The notes: a model not told the origin generated them from the letters alone. A stretch of DNA of 35,359 nucleotides from Candidatus Sulfotelmatobacter sp. (GCA_035498555.1 DATKAB010000186.1:1-35359); one strand, 5' to 3'. Counted from the stretch's first letter, positions 1-10,499 are shown. Program-made: numbers and translations.

Positions 1-383
1 TCGATGGTCACGCAGCCGATCGAGTAGGAGCCCTGGTCGTCGAAGATCGGATCCCAGGTCACGCCGGCGTTGGAAGTCTTCCACACGCCGCCGCTGGCCG
101 ACGCGACGTACCAGGCGGACTTGTCGGACGGATGCACCGCGATATCCACGATGCGTCCCGACATGAAGGCCGGACCGATCGAGCGGAACTTGAGTCCCGA
201 AAACGTTCCCGAGCGGAACAGCGAGTCCGCGTCGGGTTTCGAGGTCTTGCTCGAGGACGCGGGCCCTCCCGTGGACCTGGACTGCGACTTGGGAGCGGAC
301 GGCTTGCCGGCGGCAGCGGCGGCGAACGGCGGTGCCGGGGCAATGGCCGCGATCAACGCGATGGCTACCAGGGAGCGCTTCAC
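1..383 (-). CDS. BNR/sortilin-like beta-propeller exported protein (N-terminal part)
   Basis: The first 127 codons of a minus-strand gene that leaves the window on the left. The start is GTG at 383, with GGAGG 6 nt upstream. Residues 1 to about 25 form a signal peptide (VKRSLVAIALIAAIAP, then an Ala-rich stretch). A Ser/Lys/Pro linker follows. From about residue 60 the protein reads LKFRSIGPAFMSGRIVDIAV, then SGGVWKTSNAGVTWDPIFDD. This is the opening of the WD40/YVTN/BNR-like family annotated as sortilin-like or 'glycosyl hydrolase, BNR repeat'; the Asp-box-like element is SNAGVTW. These are large secreted beta-propeller proteins. The enzymatic label usually has no experimental basis, so I claim only an exported propeller protein. 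Confidence 0.85.
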   Translation of the reverse strand, partial: MKRSLVAIALIAAIAPAPPFAAAAAGKPSAPKSQSRSTGGPASSSKTSKPDADSLFRSGTFSGLKFRSIGPAFMSGRIVDIAVHPSDKSAWYVASASGGVWKTSNAGVTWDPIFDDQGSYSIGCVTI

Positions 384-531
384 GGAGTCCTCCGGGCAGA
401 TGACGTGAATTCGAGTGAATCGCGGGATATTGCCGCGAACTTGCCCGCGACGCCAGCGCGCTCGGATCCGCGCGCACGGCCGGTCTGCGAGCGAGCAGAC
501 GCCCCCGCGCGCGCCGACACGCAACAACAGA

Positions 532-564
532 ACCGCCGCCCGACGGAAGTCGTCGAGCGGCGGT
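532..564 (-). terminator. Rho-independent terminator of the Spy-like gene
   Basis: ACCGCCGC at 532-539 and GCGGCGGT at 557-564 form a stem. It continues inward through CGAC/GTCG, with single-base bulges, to a GGAA tetraloop at 545-548. On the minus strand the stem is followed by the U-rich run TTCTGTTGTTG. It begins 20 nt after the stop codon at 585 and separates that gene from the BNR gene starting at 383. The remainder of 384-584 shows no other clear signal. Confidence 0.65.
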
Positions 565-584
565 GAATGCCGGTTACCGCGCGA

Positions 585-1220
585 TTACTTGTGACCAGCC
601 GCGGTGCTGTCTGCGACCCCCATCCTGGACTTCACCCGGGTCATCGATTGCTCGCGCCAACTCTTGTAGGCCGCCATCTGCTCGGGCGTGAAGACGCCCG
701 CGAGCTTGGCATCGGTCGCGTCACGCAGATTCGCCACGTCCTTCTGGAGAGCCGCCCGGTTCGCGGGGGTCCGATCGACCGCGGCGTACTTCATTCGGAT
801 CTGCCGGAGCTGATAGGCATGGTCGAGGAGAATGGGGCGAGCCTTGTCGCGTTGCTCCTGACTGACGTTGAGCGTGTCGGCGAGCTGCTTGAGCTGGTGG
901 CCGACTTCGGCCTTCAGCGCCGCCCGAGCGCTGTCCGAGAGAGCGGGCATCCGGGGCGCTGCCGCCGCGGCCGCTGCCGCGGGTGCAGCTGCCGCGGGTG
1001 CAGCCGCTGCGGGTGCAGCCGGTGCTGCGGGTGCAGCCGCCGTAGGCGCAGCCGGGGCCGAAGCGGCGGGCTGAGCGGCGGCCGCGGGCTTCGCCTTCGT
1101 GGTGTCCGCGGCGGCCTTCGAATCAGAGCCGCGGCGGCGAGCCGACGCGGGCAGCGCCACGACCATCAGGGTGAGACCGAGCAACAGGACCAAACGGGTA
1201 CGACTTCCGGAATTCCACAT
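585..1220 (-). CDS. Spy/CpxP-like periplasmic protein with Ala/Pro linker
   Basis: A 211-residue exported protein. I place the start at ATG 1220 (MWNSGSRTRLVLLLGLTLMV), because GGGGAGG lies about 10 nt upstream and the signal peptide begins immediately; the open frame extends further upstream without a signal. After the signal peptide comes a low-complexity Ala/Pro linker of roughly 60 residues. The C-terminal 110 residues are charged and helical: LKAEVGHQLKQLADTLNVSQ, then repeated basic/acidic heptads, then AGVFTPEQMAAYKSWREQ. The 'L-x-L-S/T-x-E-Q' spacing and the late LTPEQ-like motif resemble LTXXQ/Spy/CpxP proteins, which act as periplasmic chaperones or stress sensors in other bacteria. 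The family call rests on this pattern, not a database match. It stands alone, with a terminator behind it. Confidence 0.55.
   Translation of the reverse strand: MWNSGSRTRLVLLLGLTLMVVALPASARRRGSDSKAAADTTKAKPAAAAQPAASAPAAPTAAAPAAPAAPAAAAPAAAAPAAAAAAAAPRMPALSDSARAALKAEVGHQLKQLADTLNVSQEQRDKARPILLDHAYQLRQIRMKYAAVDRTPANRAALQKDVANLRDATDAKLAGVFTPEQMAAYKSWREQSMTRVKSRMGVADSTAAGHK
973..1035. repeat. Short tandem repeat in Ala/Pro linker
   Basis: Three 15-nt units and one 18-nt unit, each ending in GCGGGTGCA, lie head to tail. On the minus strand they encode the Ala/Pro linker of the Spy-like protein. They probably expand and contract by slippage and are best read as spacer coding sequence. Confidence 0.7.
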
Positions 1221-1374
1221 GACGAGCGCACCTCCCCAGATTTCGCCGAGAACTTGCGGCCACTCGGGCCGCGGAAAACGACCTCGCCGAGCTGGGGCAG
1301 TACGGATCTCGCGGCGCAAAAGCTAGCACTTTCCCATTCGTTCCGCGCTTGGGGCCCCCATCGCGCTCGAATTC

Positions 1375-1403
1375 TTGACCCTGCCGCGGGCGGCCCGTAG
1401 CAT
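1375..1403 (+). promoter_or_regulatory. Sigma-70-type promoter of the kinase gene
   Basis: TTGACC (1375-1380), 17-bp spacer, TAGCAT (1398-1403). The start codon of the kinase gene is at 1413, so transcription would begin about 3 nt before the ATG. No Shine-Dalgarno is visible. This fits a leaderless or near-leaderless mRNA. Confidence 0.6.
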
Positions 1404-1412
1404 CCAAGGCTC

Positions 1413-3650
1413 ATGGAATCCATGGTGAGCAAGAGCTTCGGGCACTACACGATTCTCCGGAAGCTCGGCAGTGGCGGCATGGGTGTGGTGTACGAGGCCG
1501 AGGACTCGAAGCTCGGCCGGCGGGTCGCCCTCAAATTCCTGACGCCGGAGATGGGCCAGGATGCGCAGGCCTTGGAGCGCTTCCAGCGCGAGGCACGTGC
1601 AGCGTCCGCACTGAATCACCCCGGCATTTGCACCATCTTCGCCATCGAGCAGCTCGAGCAGCAGCATTTCATCGTGATGGAGCTGCTCGAAGGCGAGAAC
1701 CTCGCCCAGAAGCTGAACGGCCGGGCGCTGCCGCTCGACCAGACCCTCTCGCTCGGAATCCAGATCGCCGACGCGCTCGAGTCGGCGCACGCGAAGGGCA
1801 TCGTTCACCGCGATATCAAGCCCGCCAACATCTTCGTGAGCTCTCGCGGGCAGGCCAAGATCCTCGACTTCGGCCTGGCCAAGGTGGGCGGCGAACGCCG
1901 AGCGGCGCCGGCCGCGGGTGTCGCCTCGCACATGGAAACCGTCGGCCCTCGGGAAGAGCTGACGATGCCCGGAACCACGCTCGGCACCGTGGCCTACATG
2001 TCGCCCGAACAGGCGCGCGGCCAGCTCACCGACGCGCGCACCGATCTCTTTTCCTTCGGCGCCGTCCTGTACGAGATGGCGACCGGCATCAAGCCGTTCG
2101 AGGGCGACACCTCGGCGATCATCTACGAGGCCATCCTGAATCGCGAGCCGCCGCTGGTGGACCAGGTGAATCCCGCTCTGCCCGCCGGGCTGAGCCGGAT
2201 TCTCGAGAAGGCGCTCGAGAAGGATCGCAACCTTCGCTATCAGAGCGCGACCGACCTCAAGACCGACCTGATTCGGCTCAAGCGCGACGTCGAGTCGGGC
2301 GCGCGCCGGGCGTCGGACGCCGTCGAGAGCCGCGGGGGCGCGAGTCGGGCCCAGGCCGAAAAATCGATCGCCGTGCTCTATTTCGAGAACCTGAGCGGGG
2401 TGAAGGAAGACGAATACCTGCGCGACGGCATCACCGAAGACATCATCACCGAGCTGTCGAAGATCCGCGGGTTGAACATCTTTTCGCGTCCGACGGTGCT
2501 CGCCTATCGCGACAAGCAGGTGACGCCGGCTCAGATCGGCCAGCAGTTGAAGGCCGCCTACGTGCTGGCGGGCAGTCTGCGACGCGCCGGCACTCGGCTG
2601 CGCATCAACGCCCAGCTGGTGGACACGCACACCGACTTTCCGCTGTGGTCGGAGCGCTACGACCGGGAAATGAAGGACGTCTTCGAGGTGCAGGACGAGA
2701 TCGCGCGCAAGATCGCGGAGGCGCTGCGCATCACGCTCTCGCCCCAGGAGCAGGCGGCGCTGGCCGCCAAGCCCACCGAGAACCTCCAGGCCTACGATCT
2801 CTACCTGCGTGGCAAGAGCTACGCGCGCCGCCTGACCCGTCACGACTCGGAATTCGCACTCCAGATGTTCGAGAGCGCGGTGGCGCAGGATCCCGAGTTC
2901 GCACTGGCTCACGCCGCGATCGCCAACGTCTGCGCCAGCTACTACTACCTGTACGATCGGGAACGGAAGTGGATCGATCGCGCCGAATCGGCCTGCGAGC
3001 GCGCGGTCGCGCTCAGGCCGCATCTGCCCGAGGTGGAGGTGGCGCGCGGCTGGATCCACTACGCCGCCGATCTGGTCGAGGAATCGATCGGCTGCGCCCG
3101 GCGCGCGATCGAGCTCAAGAGCGATTGCGAGGGCGCCTACTACCTGCTGTTGCGCGCGCTGTTCTCGGCCGGTCGCAACGTCGAGGTCGCCGAGATCACG
3201 GATGCCGCGCTCGAATCGAGCGGCAACGACTACAACATCTACGTGCCGATCGAAAACGCGCTGGCGGTGCTGGGCAAGGAGGAGGCGCTGCGCAACGTGC
3301 GCCAGCGCTCGATCCAGGCGCTCGAAAACCATCTCAAGGAGATGCCCGAGGACGCCCGCGCGAGAACGCTGCTCGCCACCGACTACGCGGCCCTCGAGCG
3401 GGTCGAGGACGCGATTCGCGAGGCCAGTCTCGCCATGGTGCTGCGACCCGACGAGGCCATGGTGCACTACAACGCCGCCTGCACCTTCTGCGCCCTCAAT
3501 CGCAAGGCCGAAGCCCTCGACGCGATGAGCCGCGCCTGGAAGGCCGGCTATCGCGATCCGATCTGGGCGCGGCGTGATCCGGATCTGATGCTGCTCCACG
3601 GCGAGCCCGAATTCGACCGGCTCTATCCGGCGGTGCCCGGGACGGCGTGA
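1413..3650 (+). CDS. Ser/Thr protein kinase with TolB-like and TPR regions
   Basis: A 745-residue Hanks-type kinase. The kinase domain spans residues 10-290: glycine loop [10 protein letters not shown] (18-27), ATP-binding Lys in VALK (41), HRDIKPANI (132-140), DFG (152-154) and SPE (197-199). All catalytic residues are present. Residues about 315-440 ([12 protein letters not shown], then [12 protein letters not shown]) match the TolB-N/FlgO-like module found between kinase or cyclase domains and TPRs in soluble regulators. Residues 450-745 are TPR-like helices. No membrane segment is visible, so it is predicted cytoplasmic, phosphorylating partners gathered by the TPRs; the substrate is unknown. 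ATG 1413 fits the adjacent promoter, and ATG 1422 is the alternative. Its stop overlaps the next gene's start (TGATG), so the two are probably cotranslated. Confidence 0.9.
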   Translation: MESMVSKSFGHYTILRKLGSGGMGVVYEAEDSKLGRRVALKFLTPEMGQDAQALERFQREARAASALNHPGICTIFAIEQLEQQHFIVMELLEGENLAQKLNGRALPLDQTLSLGIQIADALESAHAKGIVHRDIKPANIFVSSRGQAKILDFGLAKVGGERRAAPAAGVASHMETVGPREELTMPGTTLGTVAYMSPEQARGQLTDARTDLFSFGAVLYEMATGIKPFEGDTSAIIYEAILNREPPLVDQVNPALPAGLSRILEKALEKDRNLRYQSATDLKTDLIRLKRDVESGARRASDAVESRGGASRAQAEKSIAVLYFENLSGVKEDEYLRDGITEDIITELSKIRGLNIFSRPTVLAYRDKQVTPAQIGQQLKAAYVLAGSLRRAGTRLRINAQLVDTHTDFPLWSERYDREMKDVFEVQDEIARKIAEALRITLSPQEQAALAAKPTENLQAYDLYLRGKSYARRLTRHDSEFALQMFESAVAQDPEFALAHAAIANVCASYYYLYDRERKWIDRAESACERAVALRPHLPEVEVARGWIHYAADLVEESIGCARRAIELKSDCEGAYYLLLRALFSAGRNVEVAEITDAALESSGNDYNIYVPIENALAVLGKEEALRNVRQRSIQALENHLKEMPEDARARTLLATDYAALERVEDAIREASLAMVLRPDEAMVHYNAACTFCALNRKAEALDAMSRAWKAGYRDPIWARRDPDLMLLHGEPEFDRLYPAVPGTA

Positions 3651-4222
3651 TGCCAGGGCGGGCCGCTCGACTCGGCGTGGCGTGTTTCGCCGCGGCAGGA
3701 GTCCTGCTGCTCCGACCCGATGCGGCTCGCGCCGGGTCCGCCCCGGCGGATTCGCTGGCCGCCACTCCGGCGGTCCCGAGGTCGGACTCGGTCGCCGCGC
3801 CCGACCCCACGCGCCTCGCGGAGATCCAGCTCGCGCTCGAGAGGTATCACGATATCCAGGTGTTTTTCGGTCCTGAGAACCTGCTCGGTCACCGCGCCAC
3901 CGCGTCCTCTGACGGGATCTCGATCCAGACCCGGTACAGCGGGATCTCCAACGTGCGCGCGACGTCGGAGGAACGGGCGTACTCCTGGAGCGAGATGGAT
4001 TCGGTCCGCGTGCGTCGAGCCGGACACGGAATCGGTCCGATCGTCGGGGGAGTGGTCGGATTCAGCGTCGGCGTCGGCGTGGCCATCTCCGAAAGCCCGG
4101 ATAGCGTTCTCCCAGGCGGAGAGGGACCGAACGGCGTCCCCATCCTGCTCGGCCTCGTCGCCGGAACGGGACTCGGCTACCTGATCGATCACGCCGGGCC
4201 GTGGCACCGGGTCTATCCCTAG
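3650..4222 (+). CDS. Small exported protein with glycine-rich membrane segments
   Basis: A 190-residue protein of unknown family. ATG 3650 overlaps the kinase stop by one base; GTG 3647 is in frame and possible. Residues 1-29 look like a signal peptide ending near ARAGSA. A middle region of about 80 residues (RLAEIQLALERYHDIQVFFG, ending WSEMDSVRVRR) could be a small beta-rich domain. Two glycine-rich hydrophobic segments follow, GIGPIVGGVVGFSVGVGVAI and VPILLGLVAGTGLGYLID. Their GxxxG spacing is typical of tightly packed or glycine-zipper helices. Coupling to the kinase suggests a shared role, but nothing in the sequence identifies one. Confidence 0.75.
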   Translation: MPGRAARLGVACFAAAGVLLLRPDAARAGSAPADSLAATPAVPRSDSVAAPDPTRLAEIQLALERYHDIQVFFGPENLLGHRATASSDGISIQTRYSGISNVRATSEERAYSWSEMDSVRVRRAGHGIGPIVGGVVGFSVGVGVAISESPDSVLPGGEGPNGVPILLGLVAGTGLGYLIDHAGPWHRVYP

Positions 4223-4225
4223 CTT

Positions 4226-4240
4226 CCTGGGGCCGCCAGG
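4226..4240. terminator. Weak hairpin between convergent genes
   Basis: CCTGG (4226-4230) and CCAGG (4236-4240) form a 5-bp stem with a 5-nt loop in the 20-nt gap between two converging stop codons. There is no clear T-run on either side, so this is only a possible bidirectional terminator. Confidence 0.25.
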
Positions 4241-4242
4241 CG

Positions 4243-4830
4243 TCAGCTCACGCGTTTCGGCTCTCCGGCCGCCGACTCCCGTTCCACCGCCTCGAGCACC
4301 CGCCGCGTTTCGGGCGAGAGCCAGTCCACTTCGCCGGATTGAGCCACCGCCACGCGGCCGGCTCGATCGAGCACCACGGTATGGGGAACGCGCGGACAGG
4401 GTATGCGGGCGCGCAGCTCGCCCGGACCATCGAGCAGCACCGGGAGCCGCAGGCGCTGGCGGCCGACATAGCGCGCCACCGAGGGGAAGGGATCGAACGC
4501 CACCAGCACGATGCGCAGCTCGCCGCTTCGAAACTCCTGCGCCAATGAATCGAGCGCTGCCGATTGCGCGCGCGAATCGCGCTCCCACGGCGCCCAGTAG
4601 TGAATGAGCAACGGATGCTCGGCCGAGCGCACGCGCGCCATGCCGACCGGCACCACCGGCAGCACCACGTCGCACGAGACGGCGGCGCGTCGTTCCACAG
4701 GGATCAGTGCGAGCGGCCGGGGCCGATCCCGGCCGCGATCCACGCGAATCAGCTCGACGCGCCAGGCGATGACGCCGGCCAGCAGAAAGGCCAGGACGAT
4801 CAGGGGAATCAGCGCGTGGCGGCGCTGCAC
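4243..4830 (-). CDS. Membrane-anchored TlpA/redoxin-fold protein lacking CxxC
   Basis: A 195-residue protein. GTG 4830 starts 5 nt after the cstA stop, so translation is probably coupled; no Shine-Dalgarno is seen. A single N-terminal membrane helix (ALIPLIVLAFLLAGVIAWRV) is followed by a thioredoxin-like domain with HYWAPWERDSRAQSAALDSL, then IVLVAFDPFPSVARYV, then a strand ending PHTVVLDRAGRVAVAQSG. The architecture is TlpA/ResA-like, with the domain outside the membrane. The family's WCxxC site is replaced by WERDS, so both redox cysteines are gone. A disulfide-exchange function is therefore not expected; a binding or structural role is more likely. Its position behind cstA may mean it works with that transporter. 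Confidence 0.75.
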   Translation of the reverse strand: MQRRHALIPLIVLAFLLAGVIAWRVELIRVDRGRDRPRPLALIPVERRAAVSCDVVLPVVPVGMARVRSAEHPLLIHYWAPWERDSRAQSAALDSLAQEFRSGELRIVLVAFDPFPSVARYVGRQRLRLPVLLDGPGELRARIPCPRVPHTVVLDRAGRVAVAQSGEVDWLSPETRRVLEAVERESAAGEPKRVS

Positions 4831-4835
4831 GGCGG

Positions 4836-6686
<1,851 letters not shown>

Positions 6687-6733
6687 TTCTCCTCCTCAGG
6701 GTTGTGAACCCGCAGAGACTCGCGAATTCTAGC

Positions 6734-7534
6734 TCAACTCGGCCCGCTCCGGCGCCGCAGCGCGTGCCACGCGAGGCCGTACACCAGCAGCGCCAGACCG
6801 AGGCAGGTGAGCGAGGTCGCGACGGTCACGAACATCGCCGAGTGATAGTCGGCGCTGCTCGCCGCCTCGCGCCAGTCCTCCCACACCAGCGCCAGCGCCG
6901 CGACCGCCGGCAGCAGCACCAGCGCCGCGATGCGGGCGGCGCGCTCCGGCGCCGAGAGTCGCTCGGTGGGAAGCGCCAGCGCCGGCTGCTCAGGCGCGCG
7001 TCGCGCGACGCCGCGCAGCACCCAGGCGATCGCCAGCAATCCGGCCAGCGTGCTCACGTGCTGGAGCAGTCGGAAGCAGCGCACCGGATACCCGAATACC
7101 GTGAACAGGGTGGCGCTCAGCGCCGGCAAGCGCATCACCACCGGGCTCCCGGCATGAGTGAAGGAATCCCAGGCGATGTGCGTGAGCGCGCCGACCCACA
7201 GCGAGAACAGGATCGCGGGAATCGAGCGGCTCGGCAGGCCCGGCCAGCGGGCGATCTGCTCGGCGGCGCGCGGCTGGAGCGATGCCGGCAGCAGGGCGGC
7301 GAGTGGAACCTTGAGCACCAGGTGGTAGATCACATAGGTGGCGAATCCGACCGGCAACGAGAAGAAGACCGAACCGCGCAGCGAGTGGCTCTGGAGCCGG
7401 CTGACGAGCCCGGGCATCAGGTAGGCGAAATCCGGCGTCATGCTCCCGATCACCAGCGCCGACAGCACGAACCGCCGGGGCGCGGCGCGCCGGATCGGAA
7501 GGATGGCGGCGGGATGTGCAAACGTGAACGGCAT
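6734..7534 (-). CDS. DUF4184-type integral membrane protein
   Basis: A 266-residue membrane protein. It opens MPFTFAHPAAILPIRRA and continues FVLSALVIGSMTPDFAYLMP and AILFSLWVGALTHIAWDSFT. These His- and Asp-bearing segments (AHPA, SMTPDF, THxxWDxFTH) are the signature of the DUF4184 family. They resemble the metal-site spacing of membrane hydrolases such as YdjM/LexA-regulated proteins and phospholipase C-like zinc proteins. The function is unknown. About six hydrophobic segments are visible. ATG 7534 has no Shine-Dalgarno but follows a -10-like box by 6 nt. It lies in the same direction as the HD-GYP gene, 47 nt downstream of it. Confidence 0.8.
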   Translation of the reverse strand: MPFTFAHPAAILPIRRAAPRRFVLSALVIGSMTPDFAYLMPGLVSRLQSHSLRGSVFFSLPVGFATYVIYHLVLKVPLAALLPASLQPRAAEQIARWPGLPSRSIPAILFSLWVGALTHIAWDSFTHAGSPVVMRLPALSATLFTVFGYPVRCFRLLQHVSTLAGLLAIAWVLRGVARRAPEQPALALPTERLSAPERAARIAALVLLPAVAALALVWEDWREAASSADYHSAMFVTVATSLTCLGLALLVYGLAWHALRRRSGPS

Positions 7535-7540
7535 TGCCGC

Positions 7541-7546
7541 ATCTTA
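7541..7546 (-). promoter_or_regulatory. -10-like box just before the DUF4184 start
   Basis: TAAGAT on the minus strand ends 6 nt before ATG 7534, which lacks a Shine-Dalgarno. No convincing -35 hexamer is found at normal spacing, so this is weaker than the other promoter calls. It has the same leaderless geometry as the promoters at 10675, 13035 and 31927. Confidence 0.35.
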
Positions 7547-7581
7547 CTTCGACGTGCCACCGAAGGTGTGAGGAGCGGGGG

Positions 7582-8538
7582 TCAGGCCGCCTGGCGGTCG
7601 GCTTCGTCGGAAGTCGCGACGTCGTAGAGCTGGAGAAAGATCTCGATGATCGCGGGATCGAACTGGCTTCCGCTCGCTTCCCGCAGGATCTTCATGGCTT
7701 GCAGCGGCGTGCGTCCCTTGCGGTAGGCGCGATCGGTGACGATGGCGTCGTAGGTGTCGGCGACCGCGATGATGCGCGCGCCGATCGGAATCTGCTCGCC
7801 CTGAAGGCCCTTGTAGCCGGTGCCGTCCCAGCGCTCGTGGTGGTAGGCGACCATCGGAATCACATGACGCAGGATGCCGCCCATCGAGCGCACCATGGTC
7901 TCGCCGACCTCGACGTGCCGGCGCATCTCGGTCATCTCCTCCTCGGTGAGGCCGGCGGCCTTGCGCAGGACCTCGGCGCTGATGTCGACCTTACCGATGT
8001 CGTGGAGATAGGCGCCCACGCGGATGTTCTCGACTTCGATTTCCGAGAGTCCGACCGCCCGCGCCAGCTCCACCGAATATTCGGCCACCCGGCGGGAGTG
8101 ATTCTCGGTGTAGCGATCGACCGAGTCGATGAACTTGGACATCAGCTCGAGAATACCGTGATAGGCCTGATGCAGGTCACGAAGCTGGGCCTCCTTCTCC
8201 TCGTAGAGCGTGCCGACGACGTAGGAGGTGAGCACCAGGAAGCATCCCCAGGTGCACAGGTCCAGCCAGCGCATCCAGCCTTCCGGTTCCTGGCCGGCGA
8301 ACTGGCCGGCGTTCGCGAACGCGATCGCGAAGACGATCGCGCACGAGAACAGCGCCGAATAGACGCCCTTGCGCAGGCCCAGCGAATACGCGCCGAACAC
8401 CACCGGCACGTAGTAGAAGTTGAGAAAGGCGCGCTGATTCACGACGAAGAAGTGGATGACGCCGGTGACCGCGACGATCCCGAGCAGGACCAGAAGGCCG
8501 CGATTGACCCGCCACAACTGCTTCAGGCGCCTCGTCAC
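7582..8538 (-). CDS. Membrane HD-GYP domain phosphohydrolase
   Basis: A 318-residue protein. GTG 8538 overlaps the upstream ATPase stop as GTGA, so the two are translationally coupled. The open frame extends upstream, but that part lies inside the ATPase gene. Hydrophobic segments occupy about residues 14-33, 42-75 and 93-110. A short coiled coil (TLYEEKEAQLRDLHQAYHGI) leads into the HD-GYP domain (135-305): His147 in ENHSRR, HD at 179-180 in YLHDIGK, HHERWDGTGY (233-242), and Asp261 in AVADTYDA. HD-GYP enzymes hydrolyse cyclic di-GMP. The proline of the GYP motif is absent (GYKG), a variant that may alter activity, though the metal ligands are kept. The link to a secretion/pilus ATPase suggests local control of that machine. 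Confidence 0.9.
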   Translation of the reverse strand: MTRRLKQLWRVNRGLLVLLGIVAVTGVIHFFVVNQRAFLNFYYVPVVFGAYSLGLRKGVYSALFSCAIVFAIAFANAGQFAGQEPEGWMRWLDLCTWGCFLVLTSYVVGTLYEEKEAQLRDLHQAYHGILELMSKFIDSVDRYTENHSRRVAEYSVELARAVGLSEIEVENIRVGAYLHDIGKVDISAEVLRKAAGLTEEEMTEMRRHVEVGETMVRSMGGILRHVIPMVAYHHERWDGTGYKGLQGEQIPIGARIIAVADTYDAIVTDRAYRKGRTPLQAMKILREASGSQFDPAIIEIFLQLYDVATSDEADRQAA

Positions 8539-10499
8539 GAGGCCTTTCTCAGCTTCTCGTTGGCTGCGCGCGGACGCCGCGCGCGCGCTGGCAGCTCGTG
8601 CACCTGGCCGCCGGAGAGCATGCGCTCGGATTCGGCCCCGCAGGCGGGACAGAAACTCCACTCGGCGTTGAGTCGCTTCCGACACTTGGTGCAGTGCTCG
8701 CCCACGAACTCACCGCATCCCGGGCAGAACTCGAACTCCTGGTTGAGGAACATGTGGCAGCTCGGGCACACGCGCCCGGCCTGCTCGGCCAGATAGACGA
8801 CGCGCGTGACTTCTTCGAGCGTGGTGCGGCCGGTCATCACTTTCTTCAGCCCATCCTCACCGATGGAGCGCATGCCGGATTCGATCGCCGACTGGCGGAT
8901 CACGGCGTCCGGAGAGTTGCGGATGATCAGACTGCGCAGGGTCTCGTCGACTTCGAACATCTCGAAGATGCCGGTGCGCCCGGCATATCCGGTTTCGCGG
9001 CAGCTCGAGCACCCGCGTCCGCGATGGAGGGTCACCGTGCCCTGGTGCCCGCCGCTCGAGATGCGGTTGAGAGTCGAGGCGTCGGCCTCGTATTCCTCGC
9101 GACACTTCGGGCACAGGGTGCGCACCAGACGCATCGCGACCACGCCCACCAGCGCGGTCGCCACCATGAACGGCTCGAGCCCAAGATCGATCAGGCGCGT
9201 CACCGCGCCGGGCGCGTCGTTGGTGTGCAGCGTGCTCAATACCAGATGGCCGGTGACCGAGGCGCGGAAGGCGATCTGGGCGGTCTCCTTGTCGCGGATC
9301 TCGCCGATCATGATGATGTCGGGATCCTGGCGAAGGATGGCGCGCAGCGCTCCGGCGAACGTCTTCTTGCCCTTCTCGTCCACCTGCACCTGATTGATGC
9401 CCGAGAGTTGGAACTCGACCGGATCCTCGACGGTCACGATGTTCTTGGTCTCGTGCTGCAGATGGCGCAGCGCCGAGTAGAGCAACGTCGACTTGCCCGA
9501 ACCGGTGGGCCCGGTCACCAGGACGATGCCCTGCGGGCGGTCGAGGTAGCGGCGGATCTGATCGAGGTGGTCGGAGAGGAAGCCGAGCTCCTCGAGCGAG
9601 ACACGGGTGCGGCCCTGGTCGATCACCCGGATCACGACTTTCTCGCCGTTGGTCACCGGCAGCGTGGACACGCGCATGTCCACGCGCCGGCCGCCGATCT
9701 CCACCATCAGGCGTCCGTCCTGAGGCTGTCGCTTCTCGGCGATGTCGAGGTTCGAGAGCACCTTGATGCGCGAGACGATCGCGCTCTGCGTCCACTTGGG
9801 CAGCTTCTGCACTTCCTGCAGGAGTCCATCGATGCGCAGGCGCACCACCAGATCGCGGTCCTGGGGTTCGATGTGGATGTCGCTGGCGCGATCCTCGACG
9901 GCGCGATGGAGCAGCCAGTTGGTGAGCCGCACGATCGGGCGGCCTTCGGCTTCCGCCTTGAGCTGGTCGATGGCATCGGCGGGCTCGTCGAGACTCACGG
10001 CGCTCACCGACACCTCCTCCTCGACGTTGATGATGCTCGAGAGCACCTCGTTCATCGAGGAGTCGATGTCGTAGAAGCGCTCGATCGCCTGAAGGATCGA
10101 GGAAGGCGTGGCCAGCACCGGCTGGATGAACATGCCGCTGTGAAAGCGCAGGTCCTCGAGGGCCGCGACGTTGAGCGGGTCGGCCATGGCCACCTTGAGC
10201 GTGCGCTTGCCCTCGACGTCGAAAGGCATCGCGAGATACTTGCGCGCCAGATCTTCCTTCACGTATTGGAGGACCTGCTCGTCCACCACCACTTCGTTGA
10301 GGTCGACGAGTGGAAGGCCGAGCTGACGCTGCAGGTACTCGAGCAGCACGTCCTCGGTGATCAATCCGAGCTGGATCAGGGTGGCGCCAAGCAACTGGCC
10401 GGTCTTGCGCTGTTCCTCGACGGCGGTCTGGAGATCCTGTGCGGAGATCAGATTCTCTTCGAGCAGCAGATCTCCGAGTCGCTTGTGCTCTTTGGCCAT
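8535..10499 (-). CDS. GspE/PilB-type secretion ATPase with C-terminal zinc ribbons
   Basis: A 654-residue ATPase of type II secretion or type IV pilus assembly. ATG 10499 has GGAG 6 nt upstream; GTG 10511 is in frame but less likely. Residues 1-145 form the N-terminal GspE/MshEN domain (KRLGDLLLEEN, then RKTGQLLGATLIQLG), which in MshE binds cyclic di-GMP. The ATPase core has Walker A GPTGSGKST (330-338), the Asp-box region ending EDPVE (358-362), Walker B DPDIIMIGEIRD (392-403) and a tetracysteine CxxC pair (463/466 and 497/500). After the normal end at about 570 comes an unusual tail with four CxxC pairs (578/581, 592/595, 603/606, 617/620), read as two zinc ribbons, then a basic end. No pilin or secretin gene is nearby. 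Confidence 0.93.
   Translation of the reverse strand: MAKEHKRLGDLLLEENLISAQDLQTAVEEQRKTGQLLGATLIQLGLITEDVLLEYLQRQLGLPLVDLNEVVVDEQVLQYVKEDLARKYLAMPFDVEGKRTLKVAMADPLNVAALEDLRFHSGMFIQPVLATPSSILQAIERFYDIDSSMNEVLSSIINVEEEVSVSAVSLDEPADAIDQLKAEAEGRPIVRLTNWLLHRAVEDRASDIHIEPQDRDLVVRLRIDGLLQEVQKLPKWTQSAIVSRIKVLSNLDIAEKRQPQDGRLMVEIGGRRVDMRVSTLPVTNGEKVVIRVIDQGRTRVSLEELGFLSDHLDQIRRYLDRPQGIVLVTGPTGSGKSTLLYSALRHLQHETKNIVTVEDPVEFQLSGINQVQVDEKGKKTFAGALRAILRQDPDIIMIGEIRDKETAQIAFRASVTGHLVLSTLHTNDAPGAVTRLIDLGLEPFMVATALVGVVAMRLVRTLCPKCREEYEADASTLNRISSGGHQGTVTLHRGRGCSSCRETGYAGRTGIFEMFEVDETLRSLIIRNSPDAVIRQSAIESGMRSIGEDGLKKVMTGRTTLEEVTRVVYLAEQAGRVCPSCHMFLNQEFEFCPGCGEFVGEHCTKCRKRLNAEWSFCPACGAESERMLSGGQVHELPARARRPRAANEKLRKAS

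Noticed and set aside
973-1035. Possible CRISPR-like or regulatory repeat array.
   Set aside because: Units are 15-18 nt with no spacers, in frame with an Ala/Pro linker; ordinary coding repeats.
1323-3599. 758-residue minus-strand ORF opposite the kinase gene.
   Set aside because: Antisense shadow of a high-GC gene: Arg/Gly/Val-rich, no recognisable domain, while the plus strand encodes a complete kinase.
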